Assembly (NCBI GenBank): GCA_024516035.1
Contig: CM044957.1
Coordinates: 18,063,224-18,127,223 of the forward strand
Length of the DNA: 64,000 bases
From: Bactericera cockerelli
Taxonomy: Eukaryota; Arthropoda; Insecta; Hemiptera; Triozidae
Direction of reading: 5' to 3'
In this document: in pieces, positions 1 through 12,583 of the stretch
Numbering within the stretch: the first letter of the stretch is position 1
How the letters are laid out: the number at the start of each line of letters is the position of its first letter
Notes under the pieces: model-generated
Told to the model about the DNA's origin: nothing
Seen by the model: only the letters and a program-made list of their open reading frames with translations
The model's database searches: none
Translations under genes and position numbers: made by a program

Positions 1-60
1 TCAACATTCTTTCTTTGGAAGAAAAAGAAAGAGGATTGAAACCGATACATCACCAGATTG
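1..60 (+). other. Possible 3' end of an exon cut by the window edge
   Basis: Bases 1-60 are open in two frames and are followed at once by a consensus donor (GTAAGTTT from 61). One open frame ends in KPIHHQI. There is too little sequence to recognise a family or even to be sure it is coding. Confidence 0.2.
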
Positions 61-3000
61 GTAAGTTTATCGCCGGGTGCAAAGTAGCACATTGGTTACG
101 ACATAATGCCCTCTTGACTGAACATTAGCACCTCACACAACAACAGATCCCAACTTTCTATTAAGAGGATTAAATCAGATTTATTAGCGAATTATCATGG
201 CGAATTCAACACACACATGCACACACTCGCAGACCTACTCAAGCGTGATGAATTTTATCGCCAAAAAAGCACGAGTACACAACAAAGAAAAAATAGTTAT
301 GATAATTAAAATAATCAGAATAGCAATAATCATTATTATGAATTCAGAACAAGTCACGCGTAGCATATATTTGGATTCTGTTTCACTAATCTAAGCCGTG
401 TTTAATATGTAATACACTTAGGACTAAATCGCTAATACTCGGTTGTTTCAGAAAGACCATAATCTTTTCTTTTTTTTTTCATTAATCCTATGAATCTGAA
501 ATCATTTACATACGTATAATATTATTAATACTGCAATTAATAGTTCAACCTGCGGCAAGGCAACACATATTTCATAAGTAGAGTTGTTGTAGGTAGGTAG
601 GTATTGTTCCTAAATTTATCCTACATCATCAAAGAACCCAAGTCTCATAATATGATAGCTTGGATACTTAGATATGTAAAATATACTTACTAATAGGTAA
701 ACCACATTAGTCGAAGTACGTGTAGGTACAATTTTCAAAAGTAAAAAGCAATGGCTAAACATGGTTCGATATTTATTTTCAATGAAATACATACATACAT
801 TACCTTTTTTGTGGAAAAGTGAATATGGTATACATAGTAATGAAAACCTAGGTTCAGTGCCAGGAAAGCAGTGTAGAAAAACTGTTTTTGATACTTGCAT
901 TGTTTTGAATCTTCATTTTCTTAATTTTGTTCATTATAATTTTGTTCATTATTTTCAATTTTCAGAACTACAACTAAAAACATTCTTCACAGCCTGAATA
1001 CAAACATTGATTCACTCGAACACAACTGAATCAATCACATCTCTTGCTGAGTTGTGCAATTTTGTTTACTGTCAAGTTTTGGCACTTCTGGCGTCTCCAC
1101 CAATGCAAATTGACAAAGCATACTTCAGCGCTTCTCTGTTTGGGGGGAAATAGTTCATCAGACAATAACCTCTCTCCCATTGTTACAAGTAGTTTATTTG
1201 CATTCCTTTCAAAGCTAAAGCCTGCACGCGCACTTATTATAACATCAATGCAAGCACTTAGCATAAGTCTGAGTTCACAATGCCCCGGCGAGAGTGATTA
1301 ATATGTAACATGATTGTTGCGGTTTTCAAGACAGAAGAAACAAGAGGAAATGAAACTCAAGAGACCTCGTGCTCGTGCGAAAGTGTGACATGAAGGATGA
1401 AGGGGTTTCTAAGAGAACGAAAGTGTCGAGATGTTTCCGCGAGAAGTTCTGCTCCAACTTTCTTTTGCTATTAATCTGGCTAACTTTGCAGCCACTTAAG
1501 TGAATACCTATTTAAATACCTAGCAAGTACCGCTGAGATCAAATTATGGAGTTCAGTACCGCTATTGCCGTTTGAACTCAAGCTGAGAAGTTAGTACCGG
1601 AATGTTTAGCTGTATTAAGAGTTGAAATGGCTTATTTAGCATAGAGCCAACCTCAGTAGCTAGATCGTAAAGGCAGTGAACTCGTAACCTGGAGGTTGCT
1701 GATTTGAGTCCCAAGCGTAGACAATGAATAATATATATAATATGCGATAGCACTTTGTGATAGAATGGTAAACTTCAAACCACATTCAGCAAAGAAAATA
1801 TAATTAATAAGTAGCATTCAAAAGCTGCACACCGTTGTGAAAATTTTCTGTAAAGATTTTTTTTATTTATTATAATGTAAAACAATTTTTTATTTTTTCA
1901 CAAGTACAATTTATCTGTAAAGAACATTGTTCAGGCAGAGTGTTCATATTTACTCAAATTTTAGAATTCAGAGGTATCTGGACACAATATACATCATGAA
2001 TAAACATTACCTGAGTAAATAAATTATTATCAAGCCCGGTTTTTCGTTCCACAACAACCCAGTATTTGGAAGGGAATTTGGACAATGAAACCAAAATTCC
2101 AAAAGAAAAACAATTATTATAATATCGAAAATCGATTGATTAGGTTCCATAAGAAGCCTTTATTACGTTGGAAATCTGAAATTGTCTTAAAATACGAGCA
2201 ATTTCAGTTATTTTTAATAGGTAAGATAGCTAACATTATATTTTCAAATATGTTACTATCTCTGTCTTCAAAACCATCATTTAAATTTAAATTATTAATT
2301 CCTATAAAATTATTTGATTATATGTTATACATAGATCCGGCCTTCGAATGAATGCATAATCCAGGGAAACCCCATGTACATAGGCGATAAACCACCATGT
2401 AGACTGGATTTCATGTCATGTGTATTGACGTGCAGAAGAGTCCTTCAGCGTGGCTCATTTTCATTTTACATGAGACATTTTCCTTCTATTAAACACGTGC
2501 AGGCTTCAAATAAATCCGAATTTCCTAGAATATGTCAAATCAGACCATTTATGTTTGACCCTCGATACCACTCGACTATGGCAGCCCCTGTTTGACCAAC
2601 CATATCCGATGTCCTACGTCCTCATCCAACACAAATACTCAAGGGGCATGAGTCATACAGTAATTTTTTCCATAATTTTAGTTTATGAGCACTTCAGGTA
2701 GGGTATTAAGTGTTGGTCAAAATAGGACATGTTGGGTCTTTAATGTCTCACAGCTCAAAGTGTATCAAACAGTATAATATATGTTAAGTACACATAAAGT
2801 CCACTTTTATAGCACTTCTAATCAATCAGTGGATACAAGAACATAAGTTTAACATTATGTTAAATAAGATAATGGAAACTTTCAGAGGGTAAACAAAGAC
2901 AAGCACACATCTTTCACAGCAACTGTGACTGGTGCAGAAAATTAAGGAAAGAGGAATAAGATACTATTGAAATAAAGATTTCAGCGAAATAGTTTTTCTT

Positions 3001-3829
3001 TAATAAATAATAGGTGTATATTAAAATTATAAGAAGGTACATCATATTATTACTATACAAGAACATGTAAATACGATTATCTATACATTCAGCATCCTAT
3101 GATACCTAAATTACATCCTATCTTTATTAAATTGAATGTACTAATCACAGATTGTGACAGTGAAACAACATTGAACTAATTATAAAAACATGCTAATTTG
3201 GGACCTAGCAAAGTGTAATTTCTACTCTACTTGAATACAATCACACCACTGGTATGTATTTATATGTGTGTTCTGAAAGATATATAGCATTGTAATCAGT
3301 GCCGAAACTTCAGTATAAATAGTACCTTTACCCTCAAATAATATAAATGATAGAACCTGTGCATAAAACATGATAGACCCTGTGCATAACTTAGTTCCCC
3401 GTCAGACAAAGGCATACCTACTCGAAGCGATACAACGGGATGGACAAGCTGCAACACTGAACAAGACCTCAAGCTTCTTGAGTTGCTGCTTTTGAATAGC
3501 ACTCCGTCGCGTCGGCTCTGTCTAATTGTAAAACAATTAAATCTACAATTACATGCCGCGGTGATCAGGCGGTATGTTAAATGAATTCAATGAAACTGAA
3601 TTGTACAATGTTGTACACCGGTTGCTATTCAATATTACATGAGGGAAACACGCATGTAGCCGAATTTTATCTGTTCTAGTGTGACGGTTGTTAGTAAACA
3701 CTAAACACCTTGGCTGAAATGTCAGAGAGAATGTCAGCAAGGATTCTGACTTGAACCTCTACGCTCTGATTGTAAAGGTTCAGGTTCAAGTTTGAGTCCT
3801 GAAGACAGAATTTGAGCGCTGCGGAACAT
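61..3829. other. No recognisable host gene; AT-rich, with old SINE traces
   Basis: The reading frames here are short and show no family resemblance. 1030-1480 is somewhat richer in GC and could be an untranslated exon, but no signal supports it. A tRNA-type SINE lies at 1649-1726. 3390-3500 resembles the body of the SINE copy at 36222 (GGATGGACAAGCTGCAACAC). Confidence 0.4.
1649..1726 (+). repeat. tRNA-derived SINE, family B (partial)
   Basis: Head CAGTAGCTAGATCG..., then AACCTGGAGGTTGCTGATTT and AGTCCCAAGCGTAGA. It matches the better preserved copy at 60294 and is truncated on the 3' side. Confidence 0.6.
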
Positions 3830-4030
3830 GTCCCGGTAGCTCAGTGGTAAAGGCGGCACTCTGTGAATCTAGAGGTTGCGGGTTCGAAACCCAGCCGGGA
3901 CATAACAAGTTACCCTCCCATTTGGGATTTTGACCACATTATAATACGTCTTGGGCTTGCTGGAATAATGGGAATAAAAAAATCCTAATAATCGGACAGT
4001 ATAAATAAGGCGATATTATTATTATCATTG
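3830..4030 (+). repeat. tRNA-derived SINE, family D
   Basis: The tRNA-like head begins GTCCCGGTAGCTCAGTGGTA and ends GGTTCGAAACCCAGCCGGGA. The 7-bp acceptor-stem complementarity (GTCCCGG/CCGGGAC) survives but the anticodon arm does not fold well, so this is a SINE and not a functional tRNA. The body ends AATAAGGCGATATTATTATT. Other copies are at 12454, 19719, 61616 and 63145. Confidence 0.85.
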
Positions 4031-4059
4031 TAACGAACCCATTTTTTTAACGTATTTTT

Positions 4060-4205
4060 CAACTAATCAGGTCATATCGAAAGTTTTACCCTCCATTAGC
4101 TCGACACTTACAAAACAGCTAAACACATGAACCTCACCCAGCATGGGTTGGGTTGAGAATAGTCAGCATCACGAGGGTTCGAATTTGAATGGTCACCCAT
4201 CTATA
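4060..4205 (-). repeat. Old SINE fragment with the shared core
   Basis: Diverged copy in minus orientation: TTTTACCCTCCATTAGCTCG, AACCTCACCCAGCATGGGTT and GAATTTGAATGGTCACCCAT follow the order of the 5S SINE body. It abuts the inverted-repeat element at 4239. Confidence 0.65.
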
Positions 4206-4737
4206 GACGTTTTTTTTTTATAAACAAATTTTTATAGATCGCACCCTCAGAATTAGATGGTGATATGTCAAAAATCATAAAAAAAATTTTATTACTCTAT
4301 CGAAATAAGCGAAACGAGACCTTTCGTTTGGTATAAGAATTATAATTCTAGCTCTTACCGTTCCCGAGATAGCGCTAGTGTTGTTTATTGATTATGTCGA
4401 AAAAGTGGAGGGACGTTGGAACAAGATGGTATTACGATCACTTGTTACCAAGAGCTCCTTTTATCGAGACGTACAGTTCTTGGAATATAGTGATATTTGC
4501 GTAAGTTTTGATTTATCACTCTCTTTATAAAATTTTATTTTCAGTAATTGACATAAAAACTGAATTGTGCATGATTTTTTTGAAATATCACTCTCTTTGT
4601 CGAACATTTTTTTTGTGTTTTGTCAAGGTAGAAATTACTAATACAAAAGATTATGTTATATTACTTTCTTTTATAAATTATTATTTTTTTTTTGGACTTA
4701 AAAATAATCTGGCCCGGTATTTTCGATATACTTACAC

Positions 4738-6382
4738 TTGAGAGCAATAAATTCGGGACAGGACACTTCACCGTTTCAGTTGGTCCTGGTCAATTTGTGT
4801 GGCATGAAGTTGCTAAAGTATACATATATTTGAAAAGCTTGTACTTATACCTTTCAGAAAATACACAATGTGTCCGGGTTATGTACTATGCAACAATGAT
4901 AATGGCCACTTTCCAGAAATACCTCATTTTGTTGATGAAAACACGTGCACCGAGGGTATTTTAAATTTGATTTTTTGTTGTGATAACGCTTTTTTGGCCA
5001 GTAAATTATTGAATTTCCTTAAATGCAACACTATGAGGAAGGAAATTCAGTTGAATTTTTCTTTTCATCATAGAGACATCGCACTCCATAGCTGTGAAAG
5101 TGGTTTTACTTGTGAGTCTAGGTGTTAAGCAAAGAAATGTTGCTAAGGAGCTAAATTTGTCGAAGTCTAAGGTGAACAGAATTTACCAAAAGTATCGGCA
5201 GACAGGTAGCTATGATCAGAGACCAGGATCTGCCAGACCAAAGAAGACAACTGCCCAGGAGGACCGATTTGCTGTCAAGACAAGCTTAAGAAATCGAGAC
5301 ATGTCTGGTGTTGAGGTCCAACAGCAGCTTGTTATGGCCACTGGTGTTGATGTTAGCCCTTGGACAGTAAGGAGACGCTTGAAAGAGAAAGGTCTCATAC
5401 CAAGAAGAAAAGCTACGGGACCCAAACTCAACAGACAACACCGACAACGTCATTTACAATTTGCCCTTGAACACGCTGATTGAGGAAATGGGGAATGGGG
5501 GCACGTTCTGTCCACGGATGAGAGCCGACCCTGCTTGTTCTTCAATGACAGACGTAAAAGGGTGTAGACCAGGTGAACGGTATAATCAATGTTATATTCA
5601 AGAAACTGTGAGTTTTGGTTTAGGATCTTGTATCTTCTGGGGTGGAATCTCTATGGAAACTAAAACAGAGCTCGTTATCATCAATTGTGGAGGACAAGGA
5701 GGTAACCTAACTGCAGAGAGGTATGTCACTGACATCATTGAAGATCATGTTGTCCCTTATGCAGGTTTTGTGGGTGATGGGTTCGTGTTAATGCAAGACA
5801 TTGCAAGACAATGCCCGACCTCGTACAGCACGTATTGTAAGTGACTTTCTCCAAGAAGCCGGTATTCGAACCCTCAACTGGCCAGCCAACAGTCCTGATC
5901 TTAATCTTATTGAACACCTCTGGGACGAGCTTAAAAGACGTGTCCATGCTCGAAACCCGCCCCCAATGAACCACAGGGACCTGAAACAGGCGCTTTATGA
6001 GGACTGGGAGACTATCCCTCAAGAAACGGCTGCCAACCTAATCAAGTCCATGAGAAATCGATTGCAGGCTGTCATACAAGCTCGAGGGGGTAATACCAGA
6101 TACTAAGAGGTGAGTAACAGCCAAATTTCCATGAAGACTTCGAAGAAATAACACAAAAAACACCGATATCATTTGCAGTGTTTTCATGCTCTTTAGACCT
6201 CTTTTTGTTAATTGACTTATTATATTAAAAACATGCTCACAATGAAAAAAAATATACACCGTCTTAAAACCAACAAAATTTCCTTTCTTGGGATACTTCA
6301 CACTTGAAAATCCAATGTAAAATAAAAATTATAAAAATCAAAAACTTTGAGAAAGTTACTGTCCCGAATTTATTGCTCTCAA
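4738..6382 (+). mobile_element. Tc1-like transposon, degraded
   Basis: About 1.65 kb, the usual Tc1 length, with matching inverted repeats of about 24 bp (left begins TTGAGAGCAATAAATTCGGG at 4738-4761; right at 6359-6382). It carries a broken transposase and is nested inside the inverted-repeat element at 4239-7065. Confidence 0.87.
5094..6106 (+). pseudogene. Tc1 transposase, frameshifted
   Basis: Three reading-frame pieces line up as one Tc1-family transposase. The N-terminal DNA-binding part (LGVKQRNVAKELNLSKSKV) is followed by the RPGSARPKKTTAQEDR linker and a second helix-turn-helix (VSPWTVRRRLKEKGL). Catalytic residues are STDESR (first Asp, in a shifted frame near 5510), LMQDNARPRTA (second Asp, near 5800) and NSPDLNLIEHLWDELKRR (third, Glu). 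The frame breaks near 5475 and again around 5550 and 5800. It ends GGNTRY-stop at 6106. Not functional as written. Confidence 0.9.
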
Positions 6383-7065
6383 ACAATTTTTTGAAATTCA
6401 TAATTATTTGTTTTTAGTTATTTCTCTTTAGAAACTTTGAGATTAAGTCTCAAGAAACAATAAAGTTTATACTCACATTGTCTTGTTTTCTACCTTTTAC
6501 TGCTTAGCAATAAAACAATTGGGTATTTACATTTCACTTTTTTAAACTGAATGAGTTTTCTTTTTTTTCTGACTTAATACCAAAAGCATAGATTTTAATG
6601 TACCTCCAGTTTCAAATTGTCTTTTATTCTTCGATTCATATGGTAATATAGTGCTATAAAACTAAATTATCAAGGTACTATCATTTCAAAATTGTAAATA
6701 GATGGTGCTATCTCGAATTTTTTTCGAGATAATACCCACTTTTGTTCACTTCTCATCGAAGAAAAGGTAATATAATACGATATCACCTTATTAAAAATTG
6801 ATTTTTTCTCGAAAAAAGGCAAAATCATAGAATGAAGTTTTAAGTCAAAATGCCTTTTTTTCGAACGGTTACAAAGGTAAGTTCTTTTGAAGAAAAATAC
6901 ATTTTTTTTACATAGAACTATAGAAAAGAACATGCTCAACTTAAGAACATATAAATCAAAACAGTAGCTTTTATTGTATTAATACAGCGATAAGTCAAAC
7001 TTTCTTTTGCGATTTCCCAAAAGTTGGTGTTTTTGACATATCACCATCTAATTCTGAGGGTGCGA

Positions 7066-8383
7066 GATGTATTTTACTACAAGGTTTATAACAATAGACG
7101 TTTTAAAATTAGGTGGATCCTCGCCTACATTTGCAATATTTACATTTACGTCAGGTTTTATTTTAATTTCCACCAAATAATTGGTAAGGAGGCCACAGTG
7201 AAGGATATGAAAGTTCAAACGATTAAACAATAATTTGAAATGAGAAAGCTCTATTGCCTGACCCAAAATATTAGGTATCAGATTAGACAGAACAATATAA
7301 TACATAGCAAATAATTACTCCAGGTACTTTACTATTGATACTGATAGCAAAGTGATCAATATTGGCACAATAAGAGTCCTCACGATCACAGCTGCCATCT
7401 CAGTCGTGCCCTACAACACACTTTCATCTTCTTTGTGCAGCCTGAAACCACAGCTCAGATCCCGCGCGTGATGGATTATCAATACCTCCTCCTCGCTATT
7501 TCTCTTGAGCTGGTCCTCACACTACTTACCTAAATGTATGTAGGTAAGTAGTGTGATGATTTTACAAGCAGTACGAATGTGTTACATTGTCTGCTGGAGA
7601 GATAAAGACATAGTCTTCTTCTTTCACTTTGCCTTTTTTCAAACCTAGGGTCGGCATTGGTCAACCTTTTCCTCAAAGGTGAGGATGGTGGGTTCTGGCA
7701 CTGCAACTTCCACATTTTACGCCTGGATGCCCTTCCTAACGTAAACCATGTGGGCCACCACGATTTGTGTTATCTATTGTCTTTTGGTCTGAAAGAGCTG
7801 GTATAGAAAAGAAGTATAATAAAAAAGATAAGGTTTTCACAGAATTTATCATTATTTAGCTAATGAAAACGCTTACAGTCCATGGTTTAGCTTGCGGATC
7901 CTTTAGTTTCAGTACATTCATATTTTTTGAGAAAGGTTGTTAATATTGGTTTCTATTAGATGTGCAAGAATAATGAATTTTTCAAAATGTCAAATGATAA
8001 GCCACGCAGGTAATATTTTTTGAACGTATCAATCAAATATTTAAAAACTTTTCAGTTTAAAATCATAGTTTGGATACCTCTCATGAATCTGGTTTTACTG
8101 AAAGCTCCTAACATGCGAAGAATCCATGAAACAACTAACCACCACTCGAACCAAAATACTCAAATATCTATCAAGTACGAGATGAGAATCTATTATTTTA
8201 CTCAAGAAATGGTCTTTGTTTGGCAAGAGCCTGTCGCTAGGTACGTCAGTCAGTGACTTGGAGTTTCGAATGTATTACAAGAGAAGAGCATGACACACTG
8301 ACACAGTAGACAGGTAGACACCACTTGTCTGGAGAACTGGAGATCTGTCTCTATTCAGATTTATCTCGAGAAAAATATCGTAT
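7066..8383. other. No gene seen; one short perfect inverted repeat
   Basis: AT-rich sequence without a recognisable coding family. 7518-7555 holds CACACTACTTACC and its exact complement separated by 12 bases. 7660-7760 includes GGATGCCCTTCCTAACG, which looks like a piece of an arthropod interspersed repeat, but no second copy lies in the window. Confidence 0.35.
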
Positions 8384-8515
8384 TTGTGTGAATCACTTCC
8401 GTGATATCACAACTACTCAAACTCGCTTTACTAAATCTACGCTGAAACCGGGACTTGAACCACCGACCTCTAGGTTACAAGTCCGCCGCCTTATCGATTA
8501 AACTGTTGTGGTCGG
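8384..8515 (-). repeat. tRNA-derived SINE, family B
   Basis: In minus orientation; reads as the complement of GGCGGCGGACTTGTAACCT, GTCGGTGGTTCAAGTCCCGG and TGTGATATCACG. It matches the copy at 60294-60445. Its tRNA head meets the U2-like fragment at 8517. Confidence 0.85.
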
Positions 8516-8516
8516 T

Positions 8517-8577
8517 ATCTCTCGGCCTTTTGGGTAAGATCAAAGTGTACTATCTGTTCTTATCAGCTTAATATCTG
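8517..8577 (+). pseudogene. U2 snRNA 5' fragment
   Basis: About 60 nt match the 5' third of U2 snRNA: CTCGGCCTTTTGGGTAAGAT, CAAAGTGTACTATCTGTTC, TTATCAGCTTAATATCTG. The branch-point recognition GTAGTA is changed to GTACTA and GGCTAAG to GGGTAAG. The Sm site and 3' stem-loops are missing, so it is a truncated pseudogene. Confidence 0.88.
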
Positions 8578-8588
8578 GCGAATATTTT

Positions 8589-8856
8589 TTTTTTTTTTTT
8601 TTTTTTCTGTGGGGTTTAACGTCGCTTTCAACTGCCATGGTCATATCACGACGGGGGTTTTACCCTCCATTCGCAGGAAACTCACAAATCTGCTACTCAC
8701 ATTGACCTCACCCAGCCTGAGTGGGGCCGGGAAAAGCCAGCGTCACGAGAATTAGAATTTGAATGGTCACCCATCCAAGTCTTAACCTCGCTGGATGTCG
8801 CTTAACTTCGGTGTTCTGAAGGGAACCGGTGTATTCAATATGCCATCGACGCTGGC
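8589..8856 (-). repeat. 5S rRNA-derived SINE, full length
   Basis: In minus orientation with a T-run at 8584-8606. A 14-bp target duplication CTGGCGAATATTTT flanks it at 8575-8588 and 8856-8869. The 5S-like head (complement of GAAGTTAAGCGACATCCAGC and GACTTGGATGGGTGACC) is at the 8856 end. It inserted just past the U2 fragment. Confidence 0.92.
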
Positions 8857-8869
8857 TGGCGAATATTTT

Positions 8870-10332
8870 GTTTCGTCACTACTCAGACAACCATTGTCAT
8901 ACAAAAGTATTACATTTTTTCTTCTTCTTTTTTTTTGGAACAAAGAGAAGTACAATCATTCCGAAAAGAAGGGAGAAAATGAAACAATGAAAAACACTTT
9001 TTAGCCAAAAAAAAATCTACGAAATATTTATCCATGGTAAGAAATCGAAACTGAACCTTGATGAGGTTCAGAGAAAAACACGTTATCCTTACCAGCTGGA
9101 CTGGTGGTACATCCATCTACAGAGATGTTGTTAGAGAAGAAACGAAGATGTACATGACACAAAACATAAACAACTGAATAGATAATTTATGTAAGTCTCA
9201 CGTAATCATAGGCCTAATATAGCTGAGAGTGCCCCAGCTAGTGAGTAATGACTATTTAATTACCGTCACACTGATACCAGAGGGTAATTTGAATAAGTAC
9301 AACAGTGAGCAAATCAACCAGAGATTTTTTGTTAGTTTTTACATACCGCTGTAGCCCTGATGATTAATCCAGTCAGCAATCATAATGCAATGACGTATAG
9401 ACCAGGGGCCTACAAGTGTTGGGAAAATGAAAACCCAAGAGGTCATGGCTAGACCTAAGGGCTGACTAACTGGGTCACGTGTTTGTTCATTTCAACGGAG
9501 GACATTGATTCGTTGAGGCATGATTGAGTTGATCTGATTTTTATAGCTACCTCGGGGATATTTGGTGAACAATAATTTTAATTGTGGACTTAAGTTAGAT
9601 CTAACTCACCAACGTAACTATGGAAAGTGTGTCAGGCCTTCTTTTCCAAGAATTTTGTTGTACAATTTGGCATTAAAATGTCTGCTTCTAATCAACATAA
9701 GCAAATTTATCTAGTTTCAGTGCATTGATCATAATTATTTAGATTTTTACAATTATCACTTTTTACCTTAGGTATTCTTTTTAATTTATAAAAAAAAAAC
9801 TGGCCTTACTATACAGATTTACACATAAAGCAAATATAATATACCTCAGTAACCTAAGATGTGAGACAAAGCTTTGCAGGTTTGAAAGATTCAACTTTAC
9901 AAGAGAAGATTTGAGTTACTTATTCGTCGAAATATTTATGCAAATATGCATATTGTCTATCTCATCTTGCATTTTTCGATGCAAAAAGAGAACCTTGACC
10001 TTTACCTGGTGTAAAAGTTGACACGACGCCTTGTCCGTCAATACACTGAGAGGAAAGATCAAGATTCTGATCCTCTCTAATGAAGATGACTTAACCTTAA
10101 CACGATCCCGGCCATGCGAGGCTAGGCGGGCTTTCTTTTCTAAGATCAACACTTGAATACTGACGGTAAAGCGTCCGTAACCATACTCAGAGGTTAGACG
10201 AGTTGAAAATTTCTAAGAAAATAAATAAAAATTAATTAACAATAGTTTGTTAACATGTTATTAGTTTATCACTAACACAGAAATAATTATAAGGTTTCGT
10301 CATTAGTTGTGATAGTAAGTACCTACAATTAT
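8870..10332. other. No recognisable gene or repeat family
   Basis: AT-rich with short non-homologous frames. 9990-10150 is somewhat richer in GC but shows no coding pattern that can be named. Confidence 0.35.
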
Positions 10333-10544
10333 TATAATAATAAGACTCTTTAGTAGAAAGTAGCCCACCAGGCGGATGCTCAAAGCATTTTCTACCACCT
10401 AACCCTCAGAGTCTTATGATTACCTATGTGGTCACCAACTCAAATTAATGAGGGAAAATTCATGCACCAGGTGGAATTTGAACTAACGGATCCCTATGCT
10501 ACCTGGATCACTAGACGCTAACCATTATTTGACTACCAATGCAC
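10333..10544 (-). repeat. tRNA-derived SINE, family E
   Basis: In minus orientation: CATTTTCTACCACCTAACCC, TCAGAGTCTTATGATTACC and GACTACCAATGCAC are complements of the family E body and head seen at 30559, 44920, 54520 and 63873. Confidence 0.82.
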
Positions 10545-11630
10545 ATTTACTCTGTCTACCAACCCTAGTGACAGTAGTGACGTCTAAAAATGAAACTTTC
10601 TCGATGAACTAATTCGGACGAATCTCCTAACAAGTACCTAATGTACTTGGCCTTTTCTTTTTTCCTTTTCCGCAAAACTTTTCCCTGAGGCCTTTTCTCA
10701 GCTGCAATCCGCCGCATGAACTGGGCAGAACTTTTTAGAAGCAAACGTGTTGACCGAATCTCATTGTGATTCCGACATGTATGTTGAGAAGATGGGCGGG
10801 GCAAGTAGGTGTCAGGCGAGACACAATGGGACATAAACAACAGGACACTCTGACGCCAGCTCTGACAGTCGCGGCCCATGCCACTCTGCGACGCGGGTGA
10901 CAAATGATTGGCGGGCGATCTCGGGACAATGCACGCCCGTGTGACACCCACCTTGTGTCATGGAGATTCCTTTAGCATGACGTGTTGAGATGGGATATTA
11001 TGTTATGTTATGATCATAAAAAAATAATATCAATTGTTTCAGTGACGAAAAAAAGCTAAACCGGATGCATAATTAAGTTACCGACTATATTATCCTGAGT
11101 GCATTGGGATTAACTAGTTTTGCCGGATTAATTTTGGACAAAAACTAATTTCAGAATTTATATCTATTTTAATTTATATAAGACATCAAGTTTCTTTGTT
11201 CAGTCATTATATGTAGATATCTAAAATTCATAATACACGCATCTAATTTAGAACATCACTAACGGGTAATAATAAACCCATACCTTGTAATTAATGCCTG
11301 TGACACAAAACAACAACGAAACTGTCTCTAGAAAGTGGTTACTATGAGAACCAAACCCGAGGCATTCTGTTTCGGAGGCAAACATGACATCATTGCGTGT
11401 ACTTAGGTCTTTCTTAATAGAAGATGGCCAAGACAAGATAGAAAGTACCTTATCAGATACTATTAACAATGTTAAAACATCCATGGCATTGCGTAACTCA
11501 ACAGAAATTATGGAAATGTGTATCGGGATCCCCCTGCATGCGGATTCTGGTGGGATTGAAACTTGGAACTGCTCTAGTGGCTGATACCGCAGCGGACATA
11601 GTAAGTTAGTATAATATATAATTTTATATA
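10545..11630. other. No named gene; a GC-richer patch at 10640-10960
   Basis: 10565-10951 is open on the minus strand for 128 codons, but the peptide matches no family I recognise and has no conserved motif. It may be an untranslated exon or a shadow frame in a GC-rich patch. Confidence 0.3.
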
Positions 11631-12070
11631 CAGGGTGGTCCAGAAAGTTTGCACCAAAATGATAGGGGTAATAAAAGAGACCATTTCCAACAAAAATATT
11701 CCCGGACATTTTCCTTTATTTTTTGTCGTTTTCAAAATGGCGGCCAAAACGTGTGTTTTTCAAATACGTGCGTTCAGAACCTTGACAGCCTAAATGAGCA
11801 TGAACATTAAAACATTGAACGGGTTAATTTAACTTATTTTAATTAAAATTTTATTCTCAATTCAAATGTGCAATCCATTTTTTTCTAGGTGGTACAGAAA
11901 AAATTAAAAAAATCAAAAGCCAAACCAAAGTCGGAATATTGAAAAACACACTTTTGGCCGCCATTTTGAAAACGACAAAAAATAAAGGAAAATGTCCGGG
12001 AATATTTTTGTTGGAAATGGTCTCTTTTATTACCCCTATCATTTTGGTGCAAACTTTTTGGACCACCCTG
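11631..12070. mobile_element. Foldback MITE with about 130-bp arms
   Basis: 440 bp flanked by TA, starting CAGGGTGGTCCAGAAAGTTT and ending with its complement. The arms pair over about 130 bp (to CAAAATGGCGGCC on each side). Ends and TA target fit a Tc1/mariner-type MITE. The open frames across it are only translations of the arms. Confidence 0.88.
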
Positions 12071-12453
12071 TATATTATTAAACTTACTATGTTTTTTTTT
12101 ATAATCTTACGAGTACACAACACTCATTATACAAATTAACATTAATATTAAAACCTAAATTTAAGTACTAGTAAACTAACACTTACTACTAAATTTATAC
12201 AAATTAAATTAGATTTTATACACAAAACACGTTTGTGACAACAATTCTTCTTTTTTGATACATTCAACTTGTTTTTGATGACACTCTGAGGACTCGAAGA
12301 TACACTCACCGGCAAAATTATCGCCCCACTTGGCTGTTCTCCATATAAGTGCATGCGTTTTCTTACGAAAAAAAATCGACACAATTCACATAGGTATAGC
12401 AAGTCGTGAATTTATGGCAAATGGTCGCCATCTTGAAAAAATAGCGTTTAATC

Positions 12454-12583
12454 AATAATAATAATATCACCTTATTTATACTGCCCGATTAAGACTATTA
12501 AAGTACCATTATTCCAGCAGTAAGCCCAAGACATATTATTATGTGATAAAAATCCCAAATGGGAGGATAACTTGTCATGTCCT
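12454..12583 (-). repeat. tRNA-derived SINE, family D (head missing)
   Basis: Tail AATAATAATATCACC and body TTATTCCAGCAGTAAGCCCA, ATCCCAAATGGGAGGATAAC in minus orientation; the tRNA-like head is absent after 12583. Confidence 0.8.

Larger units (their letters stand above)
4239..7065. mobile_element. Outer inverted-repeat element hosting a Tc1 insertion
   Basis: Inverted repeats of about 36 bp at 4239-4274 and 7030-7065, starting TCGCACCCTCAGAATTAGAT. No transposase is visible in the outer parts (4275-4737 and 6383-7029), which are AT-rich. The target duplication is not clear. The superfamily is not assigned; it is probably non-autonomous. Confidence 0.7.

Noticed and set aside
3830..3902. 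tRNA gene
   Set aside because: Acceptor stem pairs but the anticodon arm does not, and the same head with the same body occurs five times: it is a SINE.
10565..10951. 128-codon open frame on the minus strand
   Set aside because: No recognisable motif, overlapping open frame in another register, and a GC-rich patch that favours chance openness. Not called as a gene.
11248..12139. Open frames of up to 153 codons
   Set aside because: They are translations of the two arms of the foldback MITE at 11631-12070.
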